Positions 33,372 to 43,444 of a stretch of 64,000 nucleotides of DNA are shown here, one piece after another. Position 1 is the first letter of the stretch; each line of letters opens with the position of its first letter. A model generated the notes under the pieces. That model was not told where the DNA came from, did no database searches, and saw only the letters and a list, made by a program, of their open reading frames with translations. The translations under genes were made by a program, and so were the position numbers. This DNA is from Epithemia pelagica (taxonomy: Eukaryota; Bacillariophyta; Bacillariophyceae; Surirellales; Surirellaceae). The stretch is from assembly GCA_946965045.2 (NCBI GenBank), contig OX337235.1, positions 868,001 to 932,000 on the forward strand, read 5' to 3'.

Positions 33372-36300
33372 CTAAACTTGTGCTTGAAGTCTCTTCTTGA
33401 GCAAATTCACGAGACTGTTTGCTGCCAACGCATTTTCGGAACAAACAGCAATCTGACAATTGGCACCTCCCCGTTCTGGCATCACTTTGACATACACGAG
33501 GTCCGCCGATGCCGGCAAGACACCCACAAACCGCAACGCTCCATCGTTATTTGGTGCCATGGCATTTGCCGCAACACGAGTCAGAGCCGCCGACTTTTGA
33601 ATCGATCGCTCCAGGTCCTTCGCTGCGGCACTTCCATTGTTGGGCATGGCGAACTTTGTCTCGACCCGCTGAAAGCCCTGGAGACGTTTCATTTCCTGAT
33701 CGAATTCACTTTCGGATCGTGACTCTTTGCATGGTTGCAACAAATCTCCCAGGTTTGGTTTCAGCTCCACAGGAATGCTGCCACTGCCAAATCGAAAATC
33801 AAACTTGGCCACCAACGCGCCATCGCGGTCCGACAGACTCGCAAACTCCATTCCTAAAACGTATTCAGTACGTTGTCCAGGTTTGAGCTGGTCAATTTCG
33901 GGAGGAAAGAAGTGCTTCTTGGGACCTTGAAGGGACGACCCGACTCCAAGTGGACGTGGGAGCCATTTGATTCGACGAAAGATCTGCGAACTCGAGGCTT
34001 GGCTTTCCAAGACTATTTGAAGAACCACAAGAGTTGGTTTGGGCTTTAAACCCAGAAGTTCAAGTTCCTTGTCTTTGTTTGCGCCGCGTAGGTAGCGTGC
34101 CATGACGGATAATCCGCTCGCATGTTCCGATCGAACCAACTTGATCCAATCGCTCGAGTTCTCTTCCACGTCTGTACTCCCCGATAATAGACTAGAGTTA
34201 GTGACAACCGGTGCCAGCACAAGTCCCTGCATATCGTCCGCAGCCGATGGTGTGGCCGATGCTCCAAATCCGTTTTGTTGGTGAGTCTGGCTCGAGACAG
34301 CAGGACCCCCCAATGGTACAAGATTGGTGCTGGTTATTACAGCTGGGCTAACTGCAGGAGGCGACGCATAATCGTTGGTATCTTCGTCATCCGAGCTTTC
34401 GTCATCATCGTCGTCGTCATCACCTGTACTGTCTTCATCATTGACAACGACTTGTACCTTTGGTGGCGAAGCAGAACCTGCGGATATAGACTGCATTGTA
34501 TTCACTCCTTGAGGATTAGAAACGGACGACGAGACTACATTATCATCATCATCTGAGCTATCGTCGTCCGAGCTGCTATCATCGTCGTCCGAACTTTCAT
34601 CGTCGTCCGAACTTTCGTCATCATCGTCCGAGGAAGACGACGATGATTCGTAAAACCCACCCGTCTTGGTGTTGTTTGTGTTGTTCGTGGTGGGTCCTGA
34701 ACTTGTTCCAGAGGCAGCAGCGCCTTCCTTGGGTTTTCGTTCGGATGGAGCATTCCGCAAGGAACTAGGACTATCCTTATCGGCCCATGGCGGAAGGGGA
34801 ATGTAGGCACTTCGTGCTTGATGTCCCAGCAAACTGCTCAGTGTGCCGAATCGAAAGCCGGCATCACTTTCCAAGGCATGAGAATTGGAAAACTTTTCCA
34901 CGGGTAAGGAGGAACCGGCTGGTTTGGACCCCAGGAGGATTTGTTGTACATGGTCCAAGGTCAAATGGTTGTTGTTGTCTGGAAGATTCGGGACGTCGTC
35001 CATGGCATCCAAGTCATGTTGGAGTACTGACGCAGACCGCAACAATGCACTTTCCAATCTTGCCCGATCGCGAACATTTGTATTGACATCAACACGACCC
35101 ATGGCCAACAATTGTTCGCACAAGGCATCTTCTCCGGGCTGAGTTTGATCCGAGGCGAGTCGTTTTCGTGACACTAGGAACTTACTGGCCAAATGAATTC
35201 CTTGTTCCTTCTCCATGACGGACAAATTGGGAAAGACTCGAATCAACAAACGAATCACTTCCAATCGTATTCTAGGTCGATCCAACACTGTCGGCACTGG
35301 TTCTGAGTGCGATGCATTTGTACTGACCAAATATTCTCCCACCATCCACGTTGCGGCCGCTGCCGCATCTTGCGGTAAATCAAAGCTCACCACAGCATTC
35401 AATGCTGTCGTGGCCGATTCCTCGTCGTCGTCATCGTCGTCATCATCGTCCTCCTCCGGATCATGGTCCGGGTCGTTGGCGTCCTCTTGTTTGGAATGGG
35501 CAATGCGAGCTTCCCAGGTTTGCAAGAGCAACAACAAGATGCGGGTTCGACACCGTTCCTGTACATGATTGGGATCATGAACGGGTATTGTGTGACGGTC
35601 GTCTTGCAGCAATTGCAAAATCAATCGCATGACGAGAACCGCTTGGCCGGCCACGGCCCGATTGTTTCGTTGGGGTACTTGTGTCAGCGTAACCAATCCA
35701 TGCAAGGCATTCAAGGCAATGGTATTGGCCCGTGTTCGTTGTTCTGTTTGGTATTCGGCATCCTTCGCCTTTTCGGTATTATTACTGCGAGCCGCATGTC
35801 GATCGTAGACAATTCGGGCCAATTCCACCACCCGTCCAACGGCGCAGAGCGCCGCCTTGGCAAATCGGACATCGGCATGTCGGACATAGGTTCGCATTTC
35901 CTGCAAGACAGCATCAATGGCCGCAGGTTCCAGGGCCAAGGAGGTTAAGATATCCAATTTGATGAGACGAGTAAAGGGTGGATCCAAGGACGATTGGACA
36001 AAAAAATCCGACAAAAAGGGTGTAAAGGCCGAGGGACATTCGGACGCCAAGGTTCGAATACAAGCCAAGACCACGTATTGGATTTCTCGCAAATCGCGAT
36101 GGATGCGGACCAAGGCCTTGCCCATGGCCACGCGTACTTGAATGCTGGAAACACCACAATAATATTGCAAGGAACAAACGGCCAAGACGACACCGGCATT
36201 GCGACTTTTGAGCAAATGCATGGCCGCGTTGAGAAACAAGCGATGATCTTCGGCCAAATCCAAATCCTCCGGATCGTGATTCGGTAGTACGGACGATGCA

Positions 36301-37775
36301 GTATTATTATTGCTGTGCAGTGGTGAGGCAGAGGAGGAATCAATGGCTCCCGAAACAAAGGGACTTTGTTCATGGTTCGAGGTTGGAGAGGAGGAGGACA
36401 TGGTGGTGGTGCCGCCCATGACATGGCGTGCTTGTGGAGGTGGTTGCAAGGCTGGTAACGTCGTTGTGGTGGTCGAAGTTGTGGTCATGAGCGTCTCCTG
36501 GTCATCATCATCATCTTCTTCGTCATCGGAATAAAAGCCTTTGCGAACGACTGGGAGACTTGGTATGCCACGAGGGTTTGGCTGGTGAATATGGTTGTGG
36601 TTCTTATTATTGGTACTCGAATGGTGATTGCGGGGTGGCAAGGCGACACCAGCCAAGGCCGCTTGTTCGGCCGTGGACAGTGGTAAGGCGGTTGTGGTGG
36701 TCGACGAATCCTTGTAGGGGTTGGCCGAATGACTGGTGGTAGTAGTAGTATTCGTGTAGCTTTCTTCGAGTCGTCCATAGAGGGTTCGTCGCACGCGTCG
36801 TTCTCGATCAATCCGTTCGGCCGATCCATCTCTCCAGCCCGAGGGTTCGGCAAAGTATTTGCGACAATATCGGGCAAAGGTATCAATGACAACAACTTGT
36901 CCCCATTCATCCATATCGGTCAATAAATGACAAAATTTCCGAAAACACCCATGCAACAAATCCAATCGATCCGGACACAATTCTTGCCAAGCAATCAAGG
37001 CCGAGGTCAGTACCATGGTCGACTGATCGTGCAATAACAAATCGTGGCAAATATCCAACAACAAGGCTTGTTGTTCTTGACCAATATCGTCTGGATCGTC
37101 GTCGACGACCGCATGATCGGCCGAGTGACGACATCGGGGATGCAATTTGGCCAAGGCATTGGCGGCACATTTGCGGACATAGGGGGACTTGTCTTGGGCA
37201 CATTTTTGGACGCCGAGAATTTGAATTTGCAAAATATCGGGAATTTGAATCGACGTCAAGACGCGCAAGGCCAAGGCCCGAATCCATTGTTCGGGATCGG
37301 CCAATCCGCGTTGAAAGGAATTGATACTGAGCAAACTCAATTCGCGCGTGGTGGCATCGTGATTGGCGTATTGGACCAAATACATGTACACCATTTTGCG
37401 AACTTCCAAACTCACGGCACCCACCAATTTGACCACGTGCGGATAAAAATCACTCACGTTGCGACCCTTGCTAATCGAGGCCAACAACCATTTCATGCCC
37501 CGCAAGGTCGTCGGGGTCGACGATGGATTGGAAGGATCGGCTTCGGCCAAGGATTGTCGAATCGTATTGGGAGAAATGGATTCTTCCCAGTATTGAGCAT
37601 CGCCTGTCAAACTCAAGGCCGATGCCAATTGTGTATTCATCCAAAAGGTGGCTGGATCCATGCCACTGGCGGCGGCTGCTGCCGCACTGCCGTCACTGCT
37701 CATCATCATCATGCCACCGCTGCTTCCTCCACTACTACTCGTCCCTGTCATGGTTCCTTCCAAGGCATTCCACAT
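33372..37775 (-). CDS. AP3B: AP-3 adaptor complex beta subunit
   Basis: A single-exon 1467-aa adaptin. After a Ser/Gly/Met-rich start, the N-terminal trunk (about residues 45-900) has adaptin repeats: 'LRGMKWLLASISKGRNVSDFYPHVVKLV', 'EVRKMVYMYLVQYA', 'DPEQWIRALALRVLTSI', 'SPYVRKCAANALAKL'. The hinge (about 1040-1180) is a Ser/Asp/Glu run like that of AP3B1. The C-terminal ear (about 1230-1467) is well formed. AP-3 sorts cargo from endosomes or Golgi to lysosome/vacuole-like compartments. The protein is longer than human AP3B1 (about 1100 aa), mostly through low-complexity insertions in the trunk. It neighbours V-ATPase subunit c; both serve acidic endomembranes, but no coregulation is shown. 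Confidence 0.93.
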   Translation of the reverse strand: MWNALEGTMTGTSSSGGSSGGMMMMSSDGSAAAAAASGMDPATFWMNTQLASALSLTGDAQYWEESISPNTIRQSLAEADPSNPSSTPTTLRGMKWLLASISKGRNVSDFYPHVVKLVGAVSLEVRKMVYMYLVQYANHDATTRELSLLSINSFQRGLADPEQWIRALALRVLTSIQIPDILQIQILGVQKCAQDKSPYVRKCAANALAKLHPRCRHSADHAVVDDDPDDIGQEQQALLLDICHDLLLHDQSTMVLTSALIAWQELCPDRLDLLHGCFRKFCHLLTDMDEWGQVVVIDTFARYCRKYFAEPSGWRDGSAERIDRERRVRRTLYGRLEESYTNTTTTTSHSANPYKDSSTTTTALPLSTAEQAALAGVALPPRNHHSSTNNKNHNHIHQPNPRGIPSLPVVRKGFYSDDEEDDDDDQETLMTTTSTTTTTLPALQPPPQARHVMGGTTTMSSSSPTSNHEQSPFVSGAIDSSSASPLHSNNNTASSVLPNHDPEDLDLAEDHRLFLNAAMHLLKSRNAGVVLAVCSLQYYCGVSSIQVRVAMGKALVRIHRDLREIQYVVLACIRTLASECPSAFTPFLSDFFVQSSLDPPFTRLIKLDILTSLALEPAAIDAVLQEMRTYVRHADVRFAKAALCAVGRVVELARIVYDRHAARSNNTEKAKDAEYQTEQRTRANTIALNALHGLVTLTQVPQRNNRAVAGQAVLVMRLILQLLQDDRHTIPVHDPNHVQERCRTRILLLLLQTWEARIAHSKQEDANDPDHDPEEDDDDDDDDDEESATTALNAVVSFDLPQDAAAAATWMVGEYLVSTNASHSEPVPTVLDRPRIRLEVIRLLIRVFPNLSVMEKEQGIHLASKFLVSRKRLASDQTQPGEDALCEQLLAMGRVDVNTNVRDRARLESALLRSASVLQHDLDAMDDVPNLPDNNNHLTLDHVQQILLGSKPAGSSLPVEKFSNSHALESDAGFRFGTLSSLLGHQARSAYIPLPPWADKDSPSSLRNAPSERKPKEGAAASGTSSGPTTNNTNNTKTGGFYESSSSSSDDDDESSDDDESSDDDDSSSDDDSSDDDDNVVSSSVSNPQGVNTMQSISAGSASPPKVQVVVNDEDSTGDDDDDDDESSDDEDTNDYASPPAVSPAVITSTNLVPLGGPAVSSQTHQQNGFGASATPSAADDMQGLVLAPVVTNSSLLSGSTDVEENSSDWIKLVRSEHASGLSVMARYLRGANKDKELELLGLKPKPTLVVLQIVLESQASSSQIFRRIKWLPRPLGVGSSLQGPKKHFFPPEIDQLKPGQRTEYVLGMEFASLSDRDGALVAKFDFRFGSGSIPVELKPNLGDLLQPCKESRSESEFDQEMKRLQGFQRVETKFAMPNNGSAAAKDLERSIQKSAALTRVAANAMAPNNDGALRFVGVLPASADLVYVKVMPERGGANCQIAVCSENALAANSLVNLLKKRLQAQV

Positions 37776-38453
37776 GCTGGTACTTCCAACTCAAAAAATC
37801 AAAAGGAAGAGGAAGGAGGAGCCCAGAATTGTCACTGTTGCAATGCGATTGGAAACTTGGACCGATGAATAGGTAGATCCAGCAAAAGGATGAATGGTTT
37901 GCGATTGGTTGCAAGGAGAGGGGTCTGATGGAACGAACAGAGAACAGGTGTCCTAGATGACAACCAGAGCAAGGTTGCAGCCCACAATCGAATGGATAAA
38001 ATAGACCACCAGAAAGACCAAGTCTCCCCTATTGTGTAATGTTGTGGACGAAAAAGATGAAGACCCACACGAGACTCTCCCGGGCAGGGAGAATCAAACG
38101 TCGGCACTGTGAGTCAAACAGTAGCTCCCATTGCTACCCTTGCTATTGTCCGCCAATGATCCTCTCTCCACTCACCATGGTGAAAGAGTTTTCGTAGGAT
38201 GGCCAATCCACAAAGTCTCTCATGCCACAGCAAAACCGCATGGCTCTCTCTTTCCTACAGTTCATATGTTTCTTTCAGTTAATACTTAGAATAATATAGT
38301 TAAGAGGGTTGGCAACGAACCGCCGCCAGCGTTGGGTCCGGTGTACTCGTGTGGGTTCCGGAAACCACGGCCGCCCAAACCATCCACCAAGACGACACCC
38401 AACGATAGTACACAATAAAAGGGCAGGAAATGGTCAAAAAGATCCTTCCATTA
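37776..38453. other. Intergenic
   Basis: Upstream region of AP3B (-) and downstream region of the V-ATPase c gene (-). Nothing recognisable. Confidence 0.5.
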
Positions 38454-39257
38454 TTACTGGTTGCCTTCGCAGACAAAGGAGTTCTGCGACAAAATAAGTG
38501 CCACAATCAAACCTAAATTCCACAACAACAACAATCACGTATGTGAGCCTCATTCTGGTCGGTTTCCATTTGACTCGATTCCGCCATCACTAGTCCATTT
38601 CACCCAATCACGACTTACCGTACAAACCCAAAGCTTCGGCGAAAATGAGAATCAAAATCATACCGACAAAGAGCTTTTCTTGTTGTCCCACCGCTCGGAC
38701 ACCGGCATCACCGACAATTCCAATGGCCATACCGGCGGCCAATCCGGACAATCCACAGCACAATCCGGCGGCCAAATGGGCAAAGCCCGTGTACAAGGAG
38801 TACTGCGACAAGCCATTTTGCGGCGAGACAATCGATCCTTGAATAATCACCGCCACAATCAAACCGTAAATACCCAACACACCCGCCATGACCACCGGAA
38901 TAATATTACGCATCACCAAACCGGGGTTCATCACACCCATGGACGAAATACCGACACCGGACTTGGCCGTGCCGTACGCAGCACCAATGTTGGCAAACAC
39001 CAAGGCGGAGGTCACTCCCATGAAACCAAAGCTGATAGTAGGAAAAGAGTACAGTTCATGAGAACAAAACAAACAAGAAGAATAAAACAGGGTCAGAAGA
39101 CTAGCCAAAGGGGAGATGGATGGTGGGTGGGAGGCTACAAAGGACAAACACGAGCCACGGAGCGACCGCAGCAATGCCGTTCCAGACATTTTGGGGTGTA
39201 GAGCAATTGGCTCTTGGCGTTCACTCACAATGGGGCAGAGGCGGGGCATGTTTCCAT
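38454..39257 (-). CDS. ATP6V0C: V-type H+-ATPase 16-kDa proteolipid subunit c
   Basis: Three exons 39257-39229, 39031-38619, 38512-38454 give 166 aa, the usual length. Exon 1 encodes [10 protein letters not shown] and is only 29 nt; the 197-nt intron has GTGAGT...CAG. The join makes [22 protein letters not shown], a hallmark start of subunit c. Four transmembrane helices follow. The proton-carrying Glu lies in the last one ([18 protein letters not shown]), completed by exon 3 ([10 protein letters not shown]). The subunit forms the rotating membrane ring of the vacuolar proton pump. The C-terminal tail after ILSQ (NSFVCEGNQ) is a little longer than in animals. Confidence 0.95.
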
Positions 39258-39907
39258 TTCAACACTCATGATGACGATATTGTTGTTGTTTCAAAGTTGG
39301 ACTTTGGGAAGAGAGAGAGACAGAGGGAGATGGGACAAGAAGAGTCTTTGTACAAACACGGCTTGTTGTTTTGAGTTGTTGTTGCCACACCACGAACGAG
39401 AGGAGTGTGGCCAAAAGGTGTACTACCCGACGCAGTTTGTCGTGGGGAGGATGGTTCGTGTATGTGCTCGCGCGTAGAACGAAGCAAAGACTGCGATGAG
39501 CACGCGCGTCCGTTGAAGTATTCCGGGGATACGCCGGCCAAGTGACTGACAGGCTGGCATTGGGCGATACCGCTCTACTTATGGAAATGCGCCATGGTCT
39601 TGGCGTCGTGGTTCCAATAAATATTTATGGCGCGTCGGCCGGCATTCGGTATACAAGCAACGGACCGACCTTCTCTCTCCGATTGATACAATCGACCATG
39701 TATAGATATATTATGTACCCATATAGATCCAATAGGTAGGAACACATTCGAGCCATCTCCATCCGTGGATCACAACCTGGATTTTTAGAGGGAACAACGG
39801 ACGAGCGATGTTTGTGTTGCAAGTTGCAGGTATCATAATGTGGTCACTGTTGGATACAAACATTCCCCCTGTATTCTCAGCAGTCTCTCTCTCTCAGTCT
39901 CGTTCAG
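39258..39907. other. Divergent intergenic region
   Basis: Between the V-ATPase c gene (-) and the MoaD-like gene (+). It has a short GA-rich tract near 39310-39330 and a CG-rich patch near 39470. No gene is seen. Confidence 0.45.
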
Positions 39908-40183
39908 ATGGCCACCATGATATCGATTCAACTCTTATTTTTTGCTTCGGCGCGAGAAGCAGTCCATGGCCTGACGGAAACCACCTTGCAAATACCGGAG
40001 GCCTGCGATACGCACGGCTTGCGGACCCTCTTGGCCGAAACCTATCCTTCCTTGGCCTCCTTGGTGTTGAATCCCCACTATTTGACCCTGGCTGTCAATC
40101 AAGAATATGTCGTACCAGGACAAGTCGTGACCTTGCACGAAGGAGATGTTGTGGCACTCATTCCACCCATTTCCGGTGGATAA
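39908..40183 (+). CDS. MOCS2A: Molybdopterin synthase small subunit (MoaD/MOCS2A)
   Basis: A single-exon 91-aa ubiquitin-like protein. It starts 'MISIQLLFFASAREAV' like MoaD and ends exactly in Gly-Gly (VALIPPISGG), the C-terminus that is thiocarboxylated and donates sulfur to precursor Z in molybdenum cofactor synthesis. Length fits the family (about 80-90 aa). An in-frame Met at residue 4 is an alternative start. The large subunit (MoaE/MOCS2B) is not in the window, unlike the bicistronic animal locus. Confidence 0.92.
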   Translation: MATMISIQLLFFASAREAVHGLTETTLQIPEACDTHGLRTLLAETYPSLASLVLNPHYLTLAVNQEYVVPGQVVTLHEGDVVALIPPISGG

Positions 40184-40803
40184 TACAGAATAGACTCTCG
40201 AGGATATGGCACACTGTCGTTGGTACCACACACACAAAAAGTCTCTCTCTCCACTGAAAACGAATGGTTTGTAATGATGAGTCTCGTAAAATCTCCTTTG
40301 TTTCCAATCCAGGACAATGGAACACGATTTCATTTCACGCGTGGGAGCCAAAGAGAGACGACGGGTGTGGTGGATCACACGTTGGGTACAATATATATAC
40401 GACTACGAATCTCTCGGTAGTGGAGACGAACTTTGGTGGTACTGGGCCCGTGTTTGTGGTGAAACGAGAAAAAACTCAACAAGTAGCAATACTCGAATGG
40501 AACACATGCATTCGTTACAGAGAGACAAACAGGAGGAAGAGGAAGAAGAAGAGAGTGCACCAGGGCGGTTGGGTGTTGTTCCAACCTAGTAGGTAGACAT
40601 GAGTCGTTGGAATCCACTCGTCCTGTCTTATTATACGGAATTGGTCATGTTGTTGGTTTGTTTCTCGTGTTTTCGGTTTCGCCAAACGCCCACGATTGTC
40701 CAATGCCTAGGTACGGTGTTGGTGGTGGACGGTTTGCTGTTCTGGTTCTACTACTTTCTACTACTATCATTATCATCATTACTACCTACTGTGTTATTCT
40801 TAT
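40184..40803. other. Intergenic, convergent 3' ends
   Basis: Between MOCS2A (+) and the bL34 gene (-). Short ORFs only; nothing recognisable. Confidence 0.5.
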
Positions 40804-41475
40804 TTATTTCTTGACGCCTCCACACAATCGATAGCGTCCTTTGCGTCGTCGTCGATTCAAAATTTTGCGGCCCGCCTTGGTGCGATTCAAGACGAGGAAT
40901 CCCCATTTGCGTTTGCGGCGCATAATGGAGGGTTGATATTCTCGTTTAATGAGCCACGTGGTCCATTCCAAAACGCGTTGCAAGGCAGAAGTAGTAGTTG
41001 TGGAAGTAGTGGTGGTTGTCGTTGGAGACGAGACACTGGCCAGAGGAAGAGCAGTCGTAGTAATAGTAGAGGAGACTGCGGCACTGGAACTTGGGGGTGG
41101 TTCCATCATGGAGGCACCACCACCCAACCACGAGGGAATCCAAGAGGAGGGAACCCACAAGGAGGACTGGATACTACTACTGCTGTTGTTATTGCTTGGA
41201 GTTGCCCCGATTCCAGGAGCAGTAGCAGCAGCCGGAGTGGGAAACGGTTCCATGGCCGAGCCGGAAGGGGGAGTGATCCATGTAGTGGTGGTACATGGTT
41301 CGGTGGTGGCAAGGGTGGAGCACGAAGCGATCCTGGAAGAAGGACCTGTTGCGGACCGCATACCACCATTGCTGCTGTTCCTCCACACACCTCGTGGTCG
41401 CATCATGATCCGTGGGCCGAACGTTCGGCCCAGAAGGGTCGTTGTGCTGGTGGTGGTACGGAGCAATGTCGACAT
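40804..41475 (-). CDS. MRPL34: Mitochondrial ribosomal protein bL34 with long low-complexity N-terminus
   Basis: 223 aa from ATG 41475 (an in-frame upstream extension to 41721 enters the foldback element and is not believed). The last 45 residues are a full bL34: 'REYQPSIMRRKRKWGFL' then 'RTKAGRKILNRRRRKGRYRL'. The start MSTLLRTTTSTTTLLGRTFG is basic, Ser/Thr rich and lacks acids, fitting a mitochondrial presequence. Between them lies about 150 residues of Ser/Thr/Pro-rich sequence; bL34 elsewhere is 45-95 aa in total, so this insert is unusual. A plastid location is less likely since there is no signal peptide and bL34 is often plastid-encoded in diatoms. Confidence 0.88.
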   Translation of the reverse strand: MSTLLRTTTSTTTLLGRTFGPRIMMRPRGVWRNSSNGGMRSATGPSSRIASCSTLATTEPCTTTTWITPPSGSAMEPFPTPAAATAPGIGATPSNNNSSSSIQSSLWVPSSWIPSWLGGGASMMEPPPSSSAAVSSTITTTALPLASVSSPTTTTTTSTTTTSALQRVLEWTTWLIKREYQPSIMRRKRKWGFLVLNRTKAGRKILNRRRRKGRYRLCGGVKK

Positions 41476-41669
41476 GAGATTGGTGTGGGTTCTGGAGGGA
41501 GGAACGAGTTCGTAGTACCTAAAAAGAGAAGAGGGAATCTCAGACTCTGACCTCTCCACTCGAGAGAAAGAGAATACTTCGAATCCGACGACACGATGGC
41601 ACACCCTGTGGTCGCTCGCTGGCTGCCAGTGATGGTCCACAAAAAGATACCACATGTTCCGTGGCCTTG

Positions 41670-42162
41670 AGGCCGTTCCTTGATATTCTGCAAAAACAAA
41701 AGTTGGAGGGTGACACGTCACAAAAAACCCGGAAATATGGCGTCAAATCCGGGTTCGACGCTGTTTCAGCTTTTGAGGCTGCAAAAGTTGGGTCCAACTT
41801 TTGCAGGCCGGCAAAAGCTGAACAGACATTAGGGATAGTGCTTTCTTTTTGCTAGTGTACATTGGGCCTACAGAAACAAAAATGACGGTTTAGGATTTTT
41901 GGAACGGCGCGCGTTCGACTCCAACGGTCCCCCTAACCTCAATGAAGAGGAAGACGGAACGTCCTCCTAATGTCTTACTTTGATAATTGTAGTATTCAAA
42001 TCATCAAAGTGAATATGGGGACTATTGGGGGCCTTGGGGGAAAAAGTGCGGTTATAGGTTTTGGTTTTGTAAATGCCAAAGGACGGCGTGTCGCGCAATT
42101 GTCTACAAAAAGGTGATGTCATGTGTCGATTTTTGTTTTTGCAGAATATCAAGGAACGGCCT
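41670..42162. mobile_element. 493-bp foldback/MITE-like element with perfect 32-bp terminal inverted repeats
   Basis: The left terminus 41670-41701 (begins AGGCCGTTCCTTGATATTC) is the exact reverse complement of the right terminus 42131-42162. There is no transposase ORF. Inside it, 41761-41825 is a near-perfect hairpin (arms of about 31 nt), and smaller inverted pairs occur near 41725-41755 and 41978-42014. A clear target-site duplication was not found. A non-autonomous DNA transposon or foldback element is the best reading. Confidence 0.75.
41761..41825. repeat. Long hairpin inside the foldback element
   Basis: The arm beginning CTGTTTCAGCTTTTG is followed by its near reverse complement ending AAAAGCTGAACAG, with the centre at GGGTCC (about 41790-41795). 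The arms differ at a few positions. Confidence 0.8.
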
Positions 42163-42329
42163 GAAGGGCCCCCCTCCCAAGATCTTAGAAGTGGGGCTCT
42201 GGAAGGACTATACTCTGAATAGTGTGTGCATAATGCTCTCCTCTACCCCACTCACATTTTGCCGGTGACACCACACGCACCGCCGTTGTTGCTGTGCTGC
42301 CACTCTATCATCGGCATCCAGCAGCAACA

Positions 42330-42333
<4 letters not shown>

Positions 42334-42363
<30 letters not shown>
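42334..42363. repeat. (AG)n microsatellite in a 5' leader
   Basis: About 15 AG units lie 120 nt upstream of the ATG at 42482. Similar CT/GA tracts occur at about 30597, 43465 and 43652. Confidence 0.9.
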
Positions 42364-42364
<1 letters not shown>

Positions 42365-42481
42365 CACCAACGACTGCAGTTGCCGTATTCCAGGAGTTGC
42401 ATAGTATTCTTTTTGCTGCCCGAACACAAGAGTGACCACCACAACGAAACCCAACCAACCACAATCACAACCACCACCACC

Positions 42482-43444
42482 ATGAGCCACCACTACTATT
42501 CAATCTTTGGTTTTTTCCTGGCGGCGACATGTCTGTGGACAAGGGTCCACGCCTGGATGCCGCCTCCCCCACCACAGTCTCGGTGCGCTCCTCCTCCGAT
42601 TGCTTCGAGTGGGAGGCGTTGCACGAACTCTCCGTGGGCGGCGGTTCTTCCATTCTCTTCTTCCCACCACCCCCGTGACTGTAGCAGGGTCGTCGTGTCG
42701 GCCCGCAAACGACGGGTCAAACGCAAATCCGTGGAGCCGCCGAGTGAGGACCCACAAGAAGAAGAAGAAGAAGAAGAAGAAGAAGAAGAATCCAAAGAGG
42801 AACCTACCGCGACCAACGAGGTGGAGGATGACGAAGACGACGATGAGGAGGAAGAGGACGATGAGGAGGATGACGATGACGACGATGACGTGTTGGTCGG
42901 GCGTGGTGATGAAGCTGTCGTGTTGACCGTACCTGACATTCGATCCGTGGTCGGAGGAGGAGGAGTGGCTCCCTCCTCCTCCATGTCGTCATCCACCACC
43001 ACTCCTGCCAGTGTCCCCAGCACAGCCACCACCAATATCAACTCGAACGATTCCTTTCAACAACTCTTGGCCGATGCCGAATCCATGCAACAACAACAAC
43101 AAGATTCGTCGTCGAGCAGCAACAGTGGCCTGGATTCGGATTCCGAATCGTCGTCGTTGGCCGCCGTGGCCCAATCGGCCATTTCCACACTGGTGACAAT
43201 CGACTTTTTTGTCGTGTGCGGATTCTTGCTCTGGTTTGTCGTGGGCATTTTTGCCTCGGCCGTTTTGGATCAAGATGCCATTCAAATTGCCTTTAATGGC
43301 ATTTTCCAACCCGTCGTGCAACCCGCCTTGGGCATTCTCATGATTGGAGCCTTGGCCGGCGCTGTCCTCAAGGACGACGACGAGGAAGGCCAAGACAATG
43401 ACAACAACAACAAGGAGGAGGATTCGGGACGGGGCGTTTGGTAA
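42482..43444 (+). CDS. Putative plastid-targeted acidic membrane protein
   Basis: 320 aa from ATG 42482 (in-frame sequence upstream is the 5' leader). Residues 1-24 form a signal peptide ending RVHA|W, followed by a Pro/Arg/Ser-rich, acid-free stretch resembling a plastid transit sequence. Residues 85-155 are a Lys/Glu/Asp-rich low-complexity tract. Two hydrophobic segments at about 240-300 ('FFVVCGFLLWFVVGIFASAVL' and 'GILMIGALAGAVL') flank the conserved-looking 'DAIQIAFNGIFQPVVQPALG'. The C-terminus is again acidic. I do not recognise the family. Plastid location is inferred from the W at the cleavage site, which diatom import tolerates less well than F. Confidence 0.65.
   Translation: MSHHYYSIFGFFLAATCLWTRVHAWMPPPPPQSRCAPPPIASSGRRCTNSPWAAVLPFSSSHHPRDCSRVVVSARKRRVKRKSVEPPSEDPQEEEEEEEEEEESKEEPTATNEVEDDEDDDEEEEDDEEDDDDDDDVLVGRGDEAVVLTVPDIRSVVGGGGVAPSSSMSSSTTTPASVPSTATTNINSNDSFQQLLADAESMQQQQQDSSSSSNSGLDSDSESSSLAAVAQSAISTLVTIDFFVVCGFLLWFVVGIFASAVLDQDAIQIAFNGIFQPVVQPALGILMIGALAGAVLKDDDEEGQDNDNNNKEEDSGRGVW

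Larger units (their letters stand above)
41476..42481. other. Divergent intergenic region carrying a foldback element
   Basis: Upstream region of bL34 (-) and of the membrane protein at 42482 (+). It is mostly occupied by the inverted-repeat element 41670-42162 and a GA microsatellite at 42334-42363. Confidence 0.6.

Noticed and set aside
37044-37868. 274-aa plus-strand ORF
   Set aside because: It is antisense to the AP-3 beta trunk; no domain.
41476-41721. N-terminal extension of the bL34 ORF
   Set aside because: It has no ATG-proximal targeting peptide, and part of it lies inside the foldback element; ATG 41475 gives a credible presequence.
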